A stretch of 64,000 nt of DNA from Candidatus Competibacteraceae bacterium (GTDB lineage Bacteria > Pseudomonadota > Gammaproteobacteria > Competibacterales > Competibacteraceae). Under the pieces are notes generated by a model, which searched no databases, was not told the DNA's origin, and saw only the letters and a list, made by a program, of their open reading frames with translations. Location: positions 2,987,001 to 3,051,000 of the forward strand of contig CP065007.1 in assembly GCA_016699715.1 (NCBI GenBank). Reading direction: 5' to 3'. This document shows, piece after piece, positions 33,734 through 42,555 of this stretch (within the stretch, counting starts at the first letter, position 1; every line of letters begins with the position of its first letter). The position numbers and the translations under genes were made by a program.

Positions 33734-33764
33734 CAGCCGGGGCTTACTTACCGGCTGCTATCTC
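33727..33764. terminator. Strong hairpin between convergent ligA and ppi genes
   Basis: A 14-bp perfect stem, 33727-33740 with 33751-33764, and a 10-base loop. The left arm includes the ligA stop codon. It lies between convergent genes and may end transcription from both sides. No T-run follows either arm, so action may depend on Rho or pausing. Confidence 0.5.
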
Positions 33765-33781
33765 AAGGGTTACTCGGGCAG

Positions 33782-34792
33782 TTACTTCTGCTCGGCCTTG
33801 GCGGGCTCGGCCTTGGCGGGTTCAGCCTTGGCGGGTTCGGCCTTGGCGGGCTCGGCCTTGGCGGGCGCGGTCGCGTTGACCTGGATTTCCTTGACTTCGA
33901 TCTTGGCGCCGGCGCGCAGCTTTTCCAGATAGTCGTTTACCATCCGGCTCTGCAACATCTGAGCGATCTGTGGCCGCAGTTCGTCCAGGGTCGGCGGCTT
34001 GGCGTCGCGGACATCCTCCAGCAGGATGACGTGCCAGCCGAACGGCGTCTGCACCGGTTCCTCGCTGTACTTGCCCTTTTCCATCTTGGCGACGGCCTGC
34101 GCGAACGGTGGCACCATCATGCTCGGCGTGAACCAGCCCAGATCGCCGCCGTTGGCCGCGGAACTATCGCTGGATTTAGCTTTGGCCAGTTCGGCGAACT
34201 TACCACCTTTCTTGAGTTCGGCGATAACCTCCTTGGCCTTATCCTCGGAGTCCACCAGGATGTGGCTGGCCTTGTACTCCTTGCCCTTCATCGCCGCGAC
34301 GGCGGTTTCATACTCTTTCTTGATGGCCTCTTCGCTGGGGGCATTTTCGCTCAGCATCCGCCGCACCACGGTACTGGCCAGCAGGCTACGCTGGATCATT
34401 TCCAGCTGTTGCTTGATTTGCGGGTCATCTTCCAGCTTCTGCTTGTGGGCCTGCTGAACCAGCAGTTCTTCCATGACCAGTTGGTCGACCAGCGACTTGC
34501 TGGCATCCGGCGAATCGACCTTGGCCTTGCCGCGCAACTGCTGGGCATATTGCTCGAAGGCCGCCTTGGAAATCGCCGTGCCGTTGACCACCGCGACTGG
34601 ATCGGGGATGGTGAACGCAGCTTGCGGCGCGGCGGGCGCGGCGGGCGCGGCGGGCGCGGCCTTGACGGCGGTGGGCGTGGTGGCGGGAACTGGCTCGGCT
34701 TTTTTGTCGTCGGCGGACAGAGCCACGCTGGACAGCAGCAGGCTGGAGGACAGCGCCAGTAGCGGAAGAGTCAGCTTGTTCGGTTTATTCAT
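33782..34792 (-). CDS. Periplasmic parvulin-type peptidyl-prolyl isomerase
   Basis: A 336-residue exported protein with a signal peptide (LTLPLLALSSSLLLSSVALSA). A SurA/PrsA-like N-terminal chaperone region comes next (VNGTAISKAAFEQYAQQL). A rotamase domain is near residues 170-265 (YKASHILVDSEDKAKEV, then GDLGWFTPSMMVPPFAQAV and TPFGWHVILLEDVR). It probably assists folding in the periplasm. The C-terminal tail is a run of Ala-Lys-Ala-Glu-Pro repeats. It is the last gene of the yciB-yciI-bolA-ppi series. Confidence 0.92.
   Translation of the reverse strand: MNKPNKLTLPLLALSSSLLLSSVALSADDKKAEPVPATTPTAVKAAPAAPAAPAAPQAAFTIPDPVAVVNGTAISKAAFEQYAQQLRGKAKVDSPDASKSLVDQLVMEELLVQQAHKQKLEDDPQIKQQLEMIQRSLLASTVVRRMLSENAPSEEAIKKEYETAVAAMKGKEYKASHILVDSEDKAKEVIAELKKGGKFAELAKAKSSDSSAANGGDLGWFTPSMMVPPFAQAVAKMEKGKYSEEPVQTPFGWHVILLEDVRDAKPPTLDELRPQIAQMLQSRMVNDYLEKLRAGAKIEVKEIQVNATAPAKAEPAKAEPAKAEPAKAEPAKAEQK
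33791..33865. repeat. 15-bp tandem repeat x5 at the end of the isomerase gene
   Basis: Five consecutive 15-bp units of the type CTCGGCCTTGGCGGG encode the C-terminal (Pro-Ala-Lys-Ala-Glu) repeats of the isomerase on the minus strand. Units differ at one or two positions. Confidence 0.88.
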
Positions 34793-34858
34793 TTCGTGGT
34801 TTCCAGGGGTTGGGTTGTTTCCAGGAGAGGACTATTCAACCGGGGTCGCGTACCTTGG

Positions 34859-35137
34859 TTAATGCAAACCTTGCTCCGCCGGAGAAATCGCGGTTTTGAT
34901 GCTCAAGGCGTGGATTTCCCGACGCATCAGGTCGGCCACCGCCGCGTTGATGAGGCGGTGGCGCTGAATCAGAGTCTTACCGGTAAAGGCCGCTGAAACC
35001 ATGTGAATGGTAAAATGGCCACCCTCGCGCGCGCCGGCGTGACCGGCATGGGCGGCGCTGTCGTCGATGATTTGCAGACGCTCGGGCGCCAGCGCGCCAC
35101 GCAACCGTTCCTCGATCAGGGCGATGCGGTCGGTCAT
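34859..35137 (-). CDS. bolA: BolA family protein
   Basis: A 92-residue BolA-fold protein. HAGHAGAREGGHFTIHMVSAAFTGKTLIQRHRLI corresponds to the KH-like core, with the HR of RHRLIN conserved. BolA proteins act with monothiol glutaredoxins in iron-sulfur and iron handling and influence morphology. It overlaps the yciI-like gene by 4 bases. Confidence 0.93.
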   Translation of the reverse strand: MTDRIALIEERLRGALAPERLQIIDDSAAHAGHAGAREGGHFTIHMVSAAFTGKTLIQRHRLINAAVADLMRREIHALSIKTAISPAEQGLH

Positions 35138-35436
35138 GCCGGCAGCACCTTGCGGAACGGGTAAATCTCGACGGCCGCATACACGCCGGCGGCCATGTAG
35201 GGATCGGCATCGGCCCAGGCTCGGGCTTGTTCCAGCGTGGCGAATTCGGCGACCACCAGACTGCCTTGAAAACCGGCCGGGCCGGGATCGGGGCTGTCGA
35301 TGGCCGGCAGCGGTCCGGCCAAAACCAGCCGGCCCTCGGCCAGCAGGGCGTTCAGGCGTTCCAGATGAGCCGGACGAGCCGCCAACCGCTGTTCCAGAGT
35401 ACCCGGCACATCGCGGCCGATGATAGCGTATAGCAT
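35134..35436 (-). CDS. YciI-like protein
   Basis: A 100-residue ferredoxin-fold protein of the YCII family: MLYAIIGRDVPGTLEQRLAARPAHLERL, then GRLVLAGPLPAID and SLVVAEFATLEQARAWADADPY. The conserved His-Asp-type catalytic pair is suggested but the function is unknown. It lies 3 bases after yciB and overlaps bolA by 4 bases, in the usual yciB-yciI-bolA order. Confidence 0.92.
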   Translation of the reverse strand: MLYAIIGRDVPGTLEQRLAARPAHLERLNALLAEGRLVLAGPLPAIDSPDPGPAGFQGSLVVAEFATLEQARAWADADPYMAAGVYAAVEIYPFRKVLPA

Positions 35437-35439
35437 GGA

Positions 35440-35991
35440 TCAGGACTCCTTTGACGGGGCATCGTCGGTTTTGATATAGCGACTCATGTAGGCCGCCTGC
35501 GCCAGCACGAACACCAGAGTCAAACCCAGCATCCCGAACAGTTTGAAATTGACCCAGGTGTTTTCGTCGAACGTGAACGCCACATACAAATTAACCACGC
35601 CCATGACGAAGAAAAAAATGGCCCACATGAACGTCAGCTTGACCCAGATTGGGGCCGGAAGTTCCATTTGACCGCCCAGCATTCGCTCCAGCAGCGTTTG
35701 CCGGCCGATGAAACGGCTACCGACAAAGGCCAGGGCGAACAGCCAGTTCACCACCGTGGGTTTCCATTTGACGAAGACCGGGTCGTGCAGAATGAGCGTC
35801 AGGCTGCCCAGTACCAGTACCAGCCCGGCGGTGAATAGCGGTAGTTTCTCGACCCGGCGTTGCCGCAGCCAGATCCAACCGACCTGGGCCAGGGTAACGC
35901 CAATGAGCACGCCGGTGGCGACATAGATATCCGTCAGCTTGTAGGCGACGAAAAACAGCAGAATGGGCAGAAAATCGAATAGCAGTTTCAT
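35440..35991 (-). CDS. yciB: Inner-membrane septation protein YciB/IspZ
   Basis: A 183-residue protein with about five transmembrane helices and the family motifs LLFDFLPILLFFVAYK, GSLTLILHDPVFVKWKPT and WVNFKLFGMLGLTLVF. YciB is involved in cell envelope and septum integrity. It is the first gene of the minus-strand set and is divergent from yciO. Confidence 0.94.
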   Translation of the reverse strand: MKLLFDFLPILLFFVAYKLTDIYVATGVLIGVTLAQVGWIWLRQRRVEKLPLFTAGLVLVLGSLTLILHDPVFVKWKPTVVNWLFALAFVGSRFIGRQTLLERMLGGQMELPAPIWVKLTFMWAIFFFVMGVVNLYVAFTFDENTWVNFKLFGMLGLTLVFVLAQAAYMSRYIKTDDAPSKES

Positions 35992-36022
35992 GCCGGCAGC
36001 GAGGTTCCATTGAGTGCGGGCA

Positions 36023-36064
36023 GCGGCGGTGAGGGGTAAAAAAAAGAGACGGCTTCACCGCCGC
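36023..36064. other. Inverted repeat with oligo-A loop upstream of yciB
   Basis: A 10-bp perfect stem, GCGGCGGTGA (36023-36032) and TCACCGCCGC (36055-36064), encloses a 22-base loop containing eight consecutive A on the plus strand. It lies in the yciB-yciO divergent region. Read on the minus strand it would fall in the yciB leader, so it could be a regulatory hairpin or protein site. Confidence 0.5.
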
Positions 36065-36138
36065 CATCTTGACCAGGCAACGCCAGGCTGGCAAGTTGCT
36101 TGACCGATTATCATCCACAAATTGGAAATAGTAGGGCC

Positions 36139-36759
36139 ATGAGCCGCGTTTTACAAATCCATCCCGCCAATCCACAACCGCGTCTGATCGCGCAGGCGGT
36201 AACACGACTGCGCGAGGGCGACGTGATCGTCTATCCCACCGACTCCAGCTATGCGCTGGGTTGCCAACTGGGGGACAAGGCGGCGGCGGAGCGCATCCGC
36301 GTCATCCGTCAGACCGACCGCCATCACAATTTCACCCTGGTCTGCCGCGATCTATCCGAAATCGCCACCTACGCCAAGGTGGACAATCAACGCTACCGCT
36401 TGCTCAAGGCCGTCACGCCGGGGGCGTTTACCTTTATCTTGCAGGCCACCCACGAGGTGCCGCGTCGCTTACAACACCCCCGGCGCAAAACCATCGGTAT
36501 CCGGGTGCCGGACAACGCCATCGTTAGTGCTCTGCTGGCGGAACTGGGTGAGCCGATCATGAGTTGCACACTGATCCTGCCCGGCGACGACTGGCCACTG
36601 TCCGACCCCGACGAGATCGAGGAACGTCTGGCCAATATGGTCGATCTGATCATCGACGGCGGCCCCGGCCAGCGCGAGCCGACTACCGTGCTCGACCTGA
36701 CCGAAGAGGCGCCGCAGCTTGTCCGGCAGGGGCTGGGCGACATCAGCCCGTTTCTCTAG
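36139..36759 (+). CDS. yciO: YciO/Sua5-like threonylcarbamoyl-AMP synthase family protein
   Basis: A 206-residue YrdC-fold protein. LREGDVIVYPTDSSYALGCQ, RQTDRHHNFTLVCRDLSEIATYA and TPGAFTFILQATHEVPRRL match the YciO branch, which binds RNA and nucleotides and is related to the enzyme making threonylcarbamoyl-AMP for tRNA t6A. The ATG at 36139 fits the family start. The first gene of a plus-strand series. Confidence 0.93.
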   Translation: MSRVLQIHPANPQPRLIAQAVTRLREGDVIVYPTDSSYALGCQLGDKAAAERIRVIRQTDRHHNFTLVCRDLSEIATYAKVDNQRYRLLKAVTPGAFTFILQATHEVPRRLQHPRRKTIGIRVPDNAIVSALLAELGEPIMSCTLILPGDDWPLSDPDEIEERLANMVDLIIDGGPGQREPTTVLDLTEEAPQLVRQGLGDISPFL

Positions 36760-36792
36760 TCGGTACCCGGACAGGCTGCGTATAATCGGGTC

Positions 36793-37443
36793 ATGCAAGA
36801 ATTGACCGTGGTTCAACTGCTCATCGTACTGGCGCCGCCGCTGCTGCTGGCCATCACCCTGCACGAAGTGGCGCACGGCTGGGTGGCGTGGCGTTGCGGC
36901 GACACCACCGCCAAAGCCCAGGGCCGGCTCAGCCTGAACCCGCTGCGGCATATCGACCCGGTCGGCACGGTGCTGGTTCCGGCGCTGCTGGCGGTATTCG
37001 GTGGTTTCATCTTCGGCTGGGCCAAGCCGGTGCCGGTCAGCTACCACCGCCTGCGTCAGCCCAAGCGCGACATGGCGCTGGTGGCGCTGGCCGGGCCGGG
37101 CGCCAATCTGCTCATGGCCCTGGGCTGGGGGTTGATGATGGTGATCGGTTACCACCTGCAAGCCGGAATCCCATGGCTGGGGGAGCCGCTGTTGCTGATG
37201 GGGGGCTACGGGATCAATATCAACATCATGCTGGGCGTGCTCAATCTGGTGCCGATTCCGCCGCTGGACGGCTCGCGGGTGCTGGCCGGCGTGCTGCCGG
37301 ATCGCTTCGGTCTGGCGATGGCGCGGATCGAACCTTACGGTCTGATCATCCTGGTGGCGTTGCTGGCGCTCGGTCTGTTCAACGCCCTGATGCCGATCGT
37401 CAACGGCATCCGTCATTTCATCCTGACGCTGTTCTTCTTCTGA
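36793..37443 (+). CDS. Site-2 protease family membrane metalloprotease (M50)
   Basis: A 216-residue membrane protease with the zinc motif LHEVAHGWVAWR (HExxH) in the first helix and the third ligand motif NLVPIPPLDGSRVL near residue 155. Around six hydrophobic segments are predicted. It belongs to the short RseP-unrelated group without a PDZ domain. The substrate is unknown. It is followed by trpS after 27 bases, an arrangement seen in other Gammaproteobacteria. Confidence 0.93.
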   Translation: MQELTVVQLLIVLAPPLLLAITLHEVAHGWVAWRCGDTTAKAQGRLSLNPLRHIDPVGTVLVPALLAVFGGFIFGWAKPVPVSYHRLRQPKRDMALVALAGPGANLLMALGWGLMMVIGYHLQAGIPWLGEPLLLMGGYGININIMLGVLNLVPIPPLDGSRVLAGVLPDRFGLAMARIEPYGLIILVALLALGLFNALMPIVNGIRHFILTLFFF

Positions 37444-37470
37444 TTCTGAACTCAAAACCTCGCGGTCATC

Positions 37471-38481
37471 ATGGAAATCACCCTCACCGGCATCACCACC
37501 ACTGGCGCCCCGCATCTTGGCAACTACGTTGGCGCGATTCTGCCCGCCATCGAGGCCAGCCGCCGGCGGGACGTGCAATCATTCTACTTCCTGGCCGACT
37601 ATCACGCCCTGGTCAAGTGCCAGGACCCGGCGCTGGTGCATCGTTCCCGGCTGGAAGTCGCCGCGACCTGGCTGGCGCTGGGCCTGGATATCGAGAACGT
37701 CATCTTCTACGCCCAGACCGACGTCCCGGAAATCCTGGAACTGACCTGGATCATCACCTGCGTGACCGCCAAGGGATTGATGAACCGCGCCCACGCCTAC
37801 AAGGCGGCGGTGGCCGACAACATGGCCGATCCCGACAAAGACCCCGACAAGGGCATCAGCATGGGGCTGTTCTGCTACCCGATCCTGATGGCCGCCGACA
37901 TCCTCATGTTCAAGGCCAGCAAGGTGCCGGTGGGCAAGGACCAGATTCAGCATCTGGAAATGGCCCGCGACATCGCCGCCCGCTTCAACCACCTGTACGG
38001 CGAGCATTTCGTCTTGCCCGAGGCGGTGGTGGATGAGAAGGCGGCGATTCTGGTCGGACTGGACGGGCGCAAGATGAGCAAGAGCTACGGCAACACCATC
38101 CCGCTGTTCGAACCGGAAAAGGCTCTGCGCAAGCTGATCATGCGGATCAAGACCAACTCGCTGCCGCCGGAAGCACCGAAAGACCCTGATACCTGTACGC
38201 TGTTCCAGATCTACCAGTCCCTTGCCACGGCCGAGGAAGCCGCGGCGATACGCGCCCGCTACGCTCAGGGTATCGGCTGGGGCGAAATGAAGCAGTTCCT
38301 GTTCGAATATCTGAACGCCCGCTTAAGCGAACCGCGCCAGCGCTACCAGGAATTGTTGCAAGCACCCGCTCACATCGAGCAGATCCTCAAGCGCGGCGCG
38401 GCGCGGGCGCGCGAACACAGCGCACCATTTTTGCAAGAACTGCGGCGTGCCGTCGGCATCCTGCCGTTGGATCAAAGGTAG
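37471..38481 (+). CDS. trpS: Tryptophanyl-tRNA synthetase
   Basis: A 336-residue class I synthetase charging tRNA-Trp. The HIGH-like motif is GAPHLGNYVGA and the KMSKS motif is GRKMSKSYGNT. VPVGKDQIQHLEMARDIAARFN, which binds Trp and ATP, is intact. It is a normal-length dimeric enzyme, placed between the site-2 protease and scpA. Confidence 0.96.
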   Translation: MEITLTGITTTGAPHLGNYVGAILPAIEASRRRDVQSFYFLADYHALVKCQDPALVHRSRLEVAATWLALGLDIENVIFYAQTDVPEILELTWIITCVTAKGLMNRAHAYKAAVADNMADPDKDPDKGISMGLFCYPILMAADILMFKASKVPVGKDQIQHLEMARDIAARFNHLYGEHFVLPEAVVDEKAAILVGLDGRKMSKSYGNTIPLFEPEKALRKLIMRIKTNSLPPEAPKDPDTCTLFQIYQSLATAEEAAAIRARYAQGIGWGEMKQFLFEYLNARLSEPRQRYQELLQAPAHIEQILKRGAARAREHSAPFLQELRRAVGILPLDQR

Positions 38482-38529
38482 GGACGCGGTATGCCGCGCC
38501 CCGGCGAATCGCCGCCGATCCCCGGTTGA

Positions 38530-39315
38530 ATGGATACCATCGCCCAGCCGCCGCTCGCCCGAGTCGGCGGTGAACCCTATACGCAATTGCCGCGGGATCT
38601 CTACATCCCGCCCGACGCCCTGGAAGTTTTTCTGGAGACCTTCGAGGGGCCGCTGGATTTGCTGCTATATCTGATCCGACGGCAGAATCTCAACATCCTG
38701 GACATTCCCATCGCCGATGTTACCCGGCAGTACATGGATTATCTGGCGCTGATGCAGGAAATGCGGCTGGAACTGGCGGCGGAGTATCTGCTAATGGCGG
38801 CCTGGCTGGCGGAAATCAAATCGCGCCTGCTGCTGCCGAAGCCGACCCTGGCCGAGGCGGAGGAAGAAGACCCGCGCGCCGAACTGGTGCGCCGCCTGCG
38901 GGAGTACGAACGTTTTCAGCAGGCGGCCAGGGCGCTGGATGCCTTGCCGCGACTGGAGCGCGAAACCTTCATCGCCAGCGCCGAACCGCCCTGCCGGGAA
39001 AGCGTTCGCCCGCCACCGCCGGTCGGCCTGGCCGATCTGCTGAACGCCCTGCGCGAGGTGCTGGCCCGCGCCGAACTGTTCGATCGCCACCCGATCCGGC
39101 GCGAAACCTTGTCGGTGCGCGAACGGATGATCCAGGTGCTGGAACGGCTGGATGCGCTGCGGTTTACCGCCTTCACCGAGCTGTTCCGACCGGAAGAGGG
39201 CCGGATGGGCATCGTGGTGACGTTTCTGGCGGTGCTGGAGCTGTTGCGTGAGGCGATGCTGGAACTGGTGCAGTCCGAACCGTTCGCACCGATTTATCTC
39301 CGCCGGCAAGCTTGA
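38530..39315 (+). CDS. scpA: Segregation and condensation protein A
   Basis: A 261-residue kleisin. The N-terminal part has FEGPLDLLLYLIRRQNLNILDIPIADVTRQY and LAAEYLLMAAWLAEIKSRLLLP, and the C-terminal winged-helix part (FTAFTELFRPEEGRMGIVVTFLAVLELLREAM) binds the SMC head. With ScpB it completes the condensin encoded with smc at 27162. It is 9 bases before scpB. Confidence 0.95.
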   Translation: MDTIAQPPLARVGGEPYTQLPRDLYIPPDALEVFLETFEGPLDLLLYLIRRQNLNILDIPIADVTRQYMDYLALMQEMRLELAAEYLLMAAWLAEIKSRLLLPKPTLAEAEEEDPRAELVRRLREYERFQQAARALDALPRLERETFIASAEPPCRESVRPPPPVGLADLLNALREVLARAELFDRHPIRRETLSVRERMIQVLERLDALRFTAFTELFRPEEGRMGIVVTFLAVLELLREAMLELVQSEPFAPIYLRRQA

Positions 39316-39324
39316 GCGAACGCG

Positions 39325-39927
39325 ATGCCGGCGCTGAAAACCATCCTGGAAGCGGTGTTGCTGGCCGCTGGCGAACCACTTTCGCTGGAACGGTTGCAGG
39401 GGGTTTTTCCGGAGGCGGAACGGCCCGAGCGGGAAGTGTTGCGCGCCGCGCTGGCCGAACTGGCGATCGATTATGCCGGGCGCGGGCTGGAATTGATCGA
39501 AGTCGCCAGCGGCTTCCGCGTGCAGGTGCCCGGCGCGTTTTCGCCCTGGGTGTCGCGGCTGTGGGAAGAGCGGGCCGCCACCTACTCGCGCGCGCTACTG
39601 GAAACCCTGGCGCTGGTTGCTTACCGCCAGCCGGTCACCCGCGGCGAAATCGAGGAAGTCCGCGGCGTCAGCGTGAGTAGTAGCATTATGAAAACGCTCC
39701 AGGAACGCGACTGGATCAAGGTGATCGGTCACCGCGAGGTGCCCGGTCGTCCGGCCCTGTACGCCACCACCCGCGCCTTCCTGGATTATTTCAATCTCAA
39801 GAGCCTGAGCGAGTTGCCGCCGTTGGCGGCCCCGCGCGATCTGGATGTGATTGGCGCCGAACTGGAGCGCCGCACCGCGTCCTTGCCCTTGGACTCCACC
39901 ACTTCAACGGAATCGCCCGATGGCTGA
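39325..39927 (+). CDS. scpB: Segregation and condensation protein B
   Basis: A 200-residue double winged-helix protein. AVLLAAGEPLSLERLQGVF, LLETLALVAYRQPVTRGEIEEVRGV and RPALYATTRAFLDYFNLKSLSELPPL are family signatures. ScpB dimers bind the centre of the ScpA kleisin. The stop overlaps the rluB start by 8 bases. Confidence 0.95.
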   Translation: MPALKTILEAVLLAAGEPLSLERLQGVFPEAERPEREVLRAALAELAIDYAGRGLELIEVASGFRVQVPGAFSPWVSRLWEERAATYSRALLETLALVAYRQPVTRGEIEEVRGVSVSSSIMKTLQERDWIKVIGHREVPGRPALYATTRAFLDYFNLKSLSELPPLAAPRDLDVIGAELERRTASLPLDSTTSTESPDG

Positions 39928-40786
39928 ACGCCTGCAGAAATTTCTCGCCCGCATGGGACTGGGTTCCCGCCGCCAGATCGAGGACTGGATTCGCCAAGGC
40001 CGCATTAGCGTGAACGGCGTGCCGGCGCAACTGGGCGCATCGGTCAACGGCGCGGAGAAGATCGGGATCGACGGCAAACTGATCCAGGTGCGCGCCTTCG
40101 GGCAACAGCGGCGGGTATTGGCCTATTACAAACCGGTCGGCGAAATCGCCAGCCGTCACGATCCCGAAGGCCGGGCGACGATCTTCGAGCAGCTCCCGCC
40201 CTTGCGCGACGGGCGCTGGATCGTGGTGGGCCGGCTCGACCTCACCACCCAGGGATTGCTGTTGGTGACCAACGACGGCGAACTGGCCAATCGGTTGATG
40301 CATCCCTCGTCCCAAATCGAGCGGGAATACGCGGTGCGGGTGTTGGGCGCAGTGACGCCGGAGATGCTGAAGCGGCTGCGGGAAGGCGTGCCGCTGGAGG
40401 ATGGGCTGGCACGCTTCGACGAAATCCGGGAAGCGGGCGGCGAGGGTGCAAACCACTGGTATCACGTCGTTCTGAAGGAGGGGCGCAACCGCGAGGTGCG
40501 GCGGTTGTGGGAATCGCAGGGCGTCGCGGTCAGCCGGCTGACCCGGGTACGTTTCGGGCCGGTGACCTTGCGACGAGGCTTGTATCCAGGGCATTGGGAT
40601 GAGCTGGACGAGGCACGAATGGCGGAGTTGCTGCAAGCCGTGGGTTACGCGCCGCGGCACACACCTAAACCGGCGCCGCGTCGACCCCCAGCGTCCGGGC
40701 GGGTCTGGCCGGATCGGCCGCGCGGTGGGCGTGGCCCGGCGTCCGGTCCGCGTCGCCCGCCGAAGCCGGGACGATCTGATCGGTGA
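39920..40786 (+). CDS. rluB: 23S rRNA pseudouridine synthase RluB
   Basis: A 288-residue enzyme with an N-terminal S4 RNA-binding domain (MAERLQKFLARMGLGSRRQIEDWI) and the catalytic motif GRLDLTTQGLLLVTNDGEL containing the active Asp. RluB modifies U2605 of 23S rRNA in E. coli. The last 50 residues are basic and Pro/Arg-rich, probably disordered. The ATG at 39920 lies inside the end of scpB. Confidence 0.94.
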   Translation: MAERLQKFLARMGLGSRRQIEDWIRQGRISVNGVPAQLGASVNGAEKIGIDGKLIQVRAFGQQRRVLAYYKPVGEIASRHDPEGRATIFEQLPPLRDGRWIVVGRLDLTTQGLLLVTNDGELANRLMHPSSQIEREYAVRVLGAVTPEMLKRLREGVPLEDGLARFDEIREAGGEGANHWYHVVLKEGRNREVRRLWESQGVAVSRLTRVRFGPVTLRRGLYPGHWDELDEARMAELLQAVGYAPRHTPKPAPRRPPASGRVWPDRPRGGRGPASGPRRPPKPGRSDR

Positions 40787-40812
40787 TGCGTCAGGCGGGC
40801 CGAATCGCGCCG

Positions 40813-41595
40813 TTACGCCTGATCCTGGGCCTGGAAAGTCTGGCCGGTGACGCCCTTGCTGTCCGGACCCAGCAGATAGAGATAAGTGTCCAGCACCGTT
40901 TCCGGCGTTGGCCATTCCTCTGGTTCGCGGCCCGGATAGATCTTCAGCGTCATCGCGGTGCGAACCCGGCCCGGATCGACGCTGTTGACCCGGATCGGGG
41001 TGTTGGTTTCCAGCTCGCTGGCCAGTAGTTTCATCAAAGTCTGGACGCCACCCTTGGCCACCGCATAGGCGCCCCAATACGCTTGGCCGACTTCGCTGAC
41101 CCGATCGGCGGTAAATACCACCGAAGCGTCGGCGGAACAATTCAATACGCCCAGCATCGCCTGGGTCAGCATGAACGGGGCGTTGAGGTTGACTTGCAGG
41201 ATCCGATACCAGAGTTCGATATCGAAATTGGCGATCGGCGTCAGCCCCTCGAACAGAGCGGCATTGTGCAGCAGCCCGTCCAGGCGGCCGAACTCGGTTT
41301 CCAGCACTTGCGCCAGATCGGCGAAGTCCTTGGGGGTAGCCCCTTCCAGATTCATCGGGTAGATGGCCGGCTTGGAGGCACCCGCTTGTTCGAGTTCGTC
41401 GTAAGTCTGCTCCAGCTTGCGGATCGTCCGTCCGAGCAGGATCACGGTGGCGCCGTGCATGCCCAGCCGATGGGCGGCGGCGCGGCCGATGCCGTCCCCG
41501 GCGCCGGTCACCAGAATGACCCGGTCTTTCAGCAGGTCGGTGGCAGCTTGGTAATCCTTCATGGCAAGTGTGTCCGGCAGGGTTGAACTGAACAT
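40813..41595 (-). CDS. yciK: YciK-like short-chain oxidoreductase
   Basis: A 260-residue SDR protein. VILVTGAGDGIGRAAAHRLG is the NAD(P) loop, LLHNAALFEGLTPIANFD is typical of YciK, and the catalytic Tyr/Lys pair is in YWGAYAVAKGG, though the usual Ser region reads FTADRVSE. Substrate unknown. The first Met has a good AGGGAG ribosome site. A second Met at residue 12 would give a more standard length. Confidence 0.9.
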   Translation of the reverse strand: MFSSTLPDTLAMKDYQAATDLLKDRVILVTGAGDGIGRAAAHRLGMHGATVILLGRTIRKLEQTYDELEQAGASKPAIYPMNLEGATPKDFADLAQVLETEFGRLDGLLHNAALFEGLTPIANFDIELWYRILQVNLNAPFMLTQAMLGVLNCSADASVVFTADRVSEVGQAYWGAYAVAKGGVQTLMKLLASELETNTPIRVNSVDPGRVRTAMTLKIYPGREPEEWPTPETVLDTYLYLLGPDSKGVTGQTFQAQDQA

Positions 41596-41598
41596 AGT

Positions 41599-42468
41599 TT
41601 ACTCCCTTGCCGGCAGGCGTCGAAAGCGCCGCCGTTCGCCGCGCCGCCGCCGCCAGGCCAGCCACAGCTTGCGCAGCGGCGTCAGGCTGATACGTTGCTC
41701 CAGCAGCCGATAACCGTCCTCGGCGATTTCCGCCAGCAGCGCCATCGCCAGATCCAGACGAATCAGCAGGGGACATTGCTCCAGACGATCCACATCCGGC
41801 AGATACTCCAGCGCCCGGCGGTGGTACTCCTGGATCCGCCCGGCCTGGAAGGCGAACAGTTGTCGGACCCGGTCTGTGGTTTGCGCGGCCAACAAGTCGC
41901 CCGGATGGGTACCAAACTGACGCATTTCAGCCTCGGGTAAATAAAAACGGCCGTGTTGAGCATGGATGCGCACATCGTGGAGCTGCTCGAACAGCAGCAG
42001 TGCCGCACCAGCCTCATGCGCGAAGCGAGGGGTGGCCCGCCGGTCGCGGTAGCCCGATACCTCGGCAGCCAGCAGCGCCGTCACGCTACCACGCCGATGG
42101 AGATAGAGCATGAGTTCGTTGAACGTGGGGTAGGCGTCGTAGTCGAGATCCATGGCGACCCCGTCGAGGATCTCCCTAAAGTATTCTTCGGGCAGGTTAA
42201 AGAGGTGCAAGTGCGGCTGTAGGGCGCGCGTAACCGGGTGCCGCGATTCACCGACGAATAGTTTGTCCAATTCGGCGCGCCACCAATCTAGTTTGGTCCG
42301 GGCAACGCCCGGATCCCGGCATTCCGCGATTACTTGAGCGGTTTCCAGGCAAAAAGCCTGGATCGCGCATAAGGCTTGACGTCGCGCGAGCGATAAACCG
42401 AGTAGACTGTAGCGGAAATTCGAGATCTGCGGGGCAGCCAGGTTATGACAGTAATCTTCCGGGGTCAT
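41599..42468 (-). CDS. Squalene/phytoene synthase-like protein, probably non-catalytic
   Basis: A 289-residue protein aligning with squalene/phytoene synthases: FRYSLLGLSLARRQALCAIQAFCLE, then KLDWWRAELDKLF and GRFYLPEAEMRQFG. The first Asp-rich motif (DDxxD) that binds diphosphate-magnesium is replaced by AQVIAE. In the second motif only HDV remains and the partner Asp is missing. Catalysis of prenyl condensation therefore seems unlikely, and the protein may be a pseudoenzyme like the NDUFAF6 group. It starts the minus-strand pair with yciK, 3 bases apart. Confidence 0.8.
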   Translation of the reverse strand: MTPEDYCHNLAAPQISNFRYSLLGLSLARRQALCAIQAFCLETAQVIAECRDPGVARTKLDWWRAELDKLFVGESRHPVTRALQPHLHLFNLPEEYFREILDGVAMDLDYDAYPTFNELMLYLHRRGSVTALLAAEVSGYRDRRATPRFAHEAGAALLLFEQLHDVRIHAQHGRFYLPEAEMRQFGTHPGDLLAAQTTDRVRQLFAFQAGRIQEYHRRALEYLPDVDRLEQCPLLIRLDLAMALLAEIAEDGYRLLEQRISLTPLRKLWLAWRRRRGERRRFRRLPARE

Positions 42469-42555
42469 GGTGAGGGCTATTTAGTGGAGATGGCGTGAAT
42501 ATTGCCTTAAATTGCTTAGGCTTTGTCATTTTCACAGGGCAGGAGACTTGCCATA

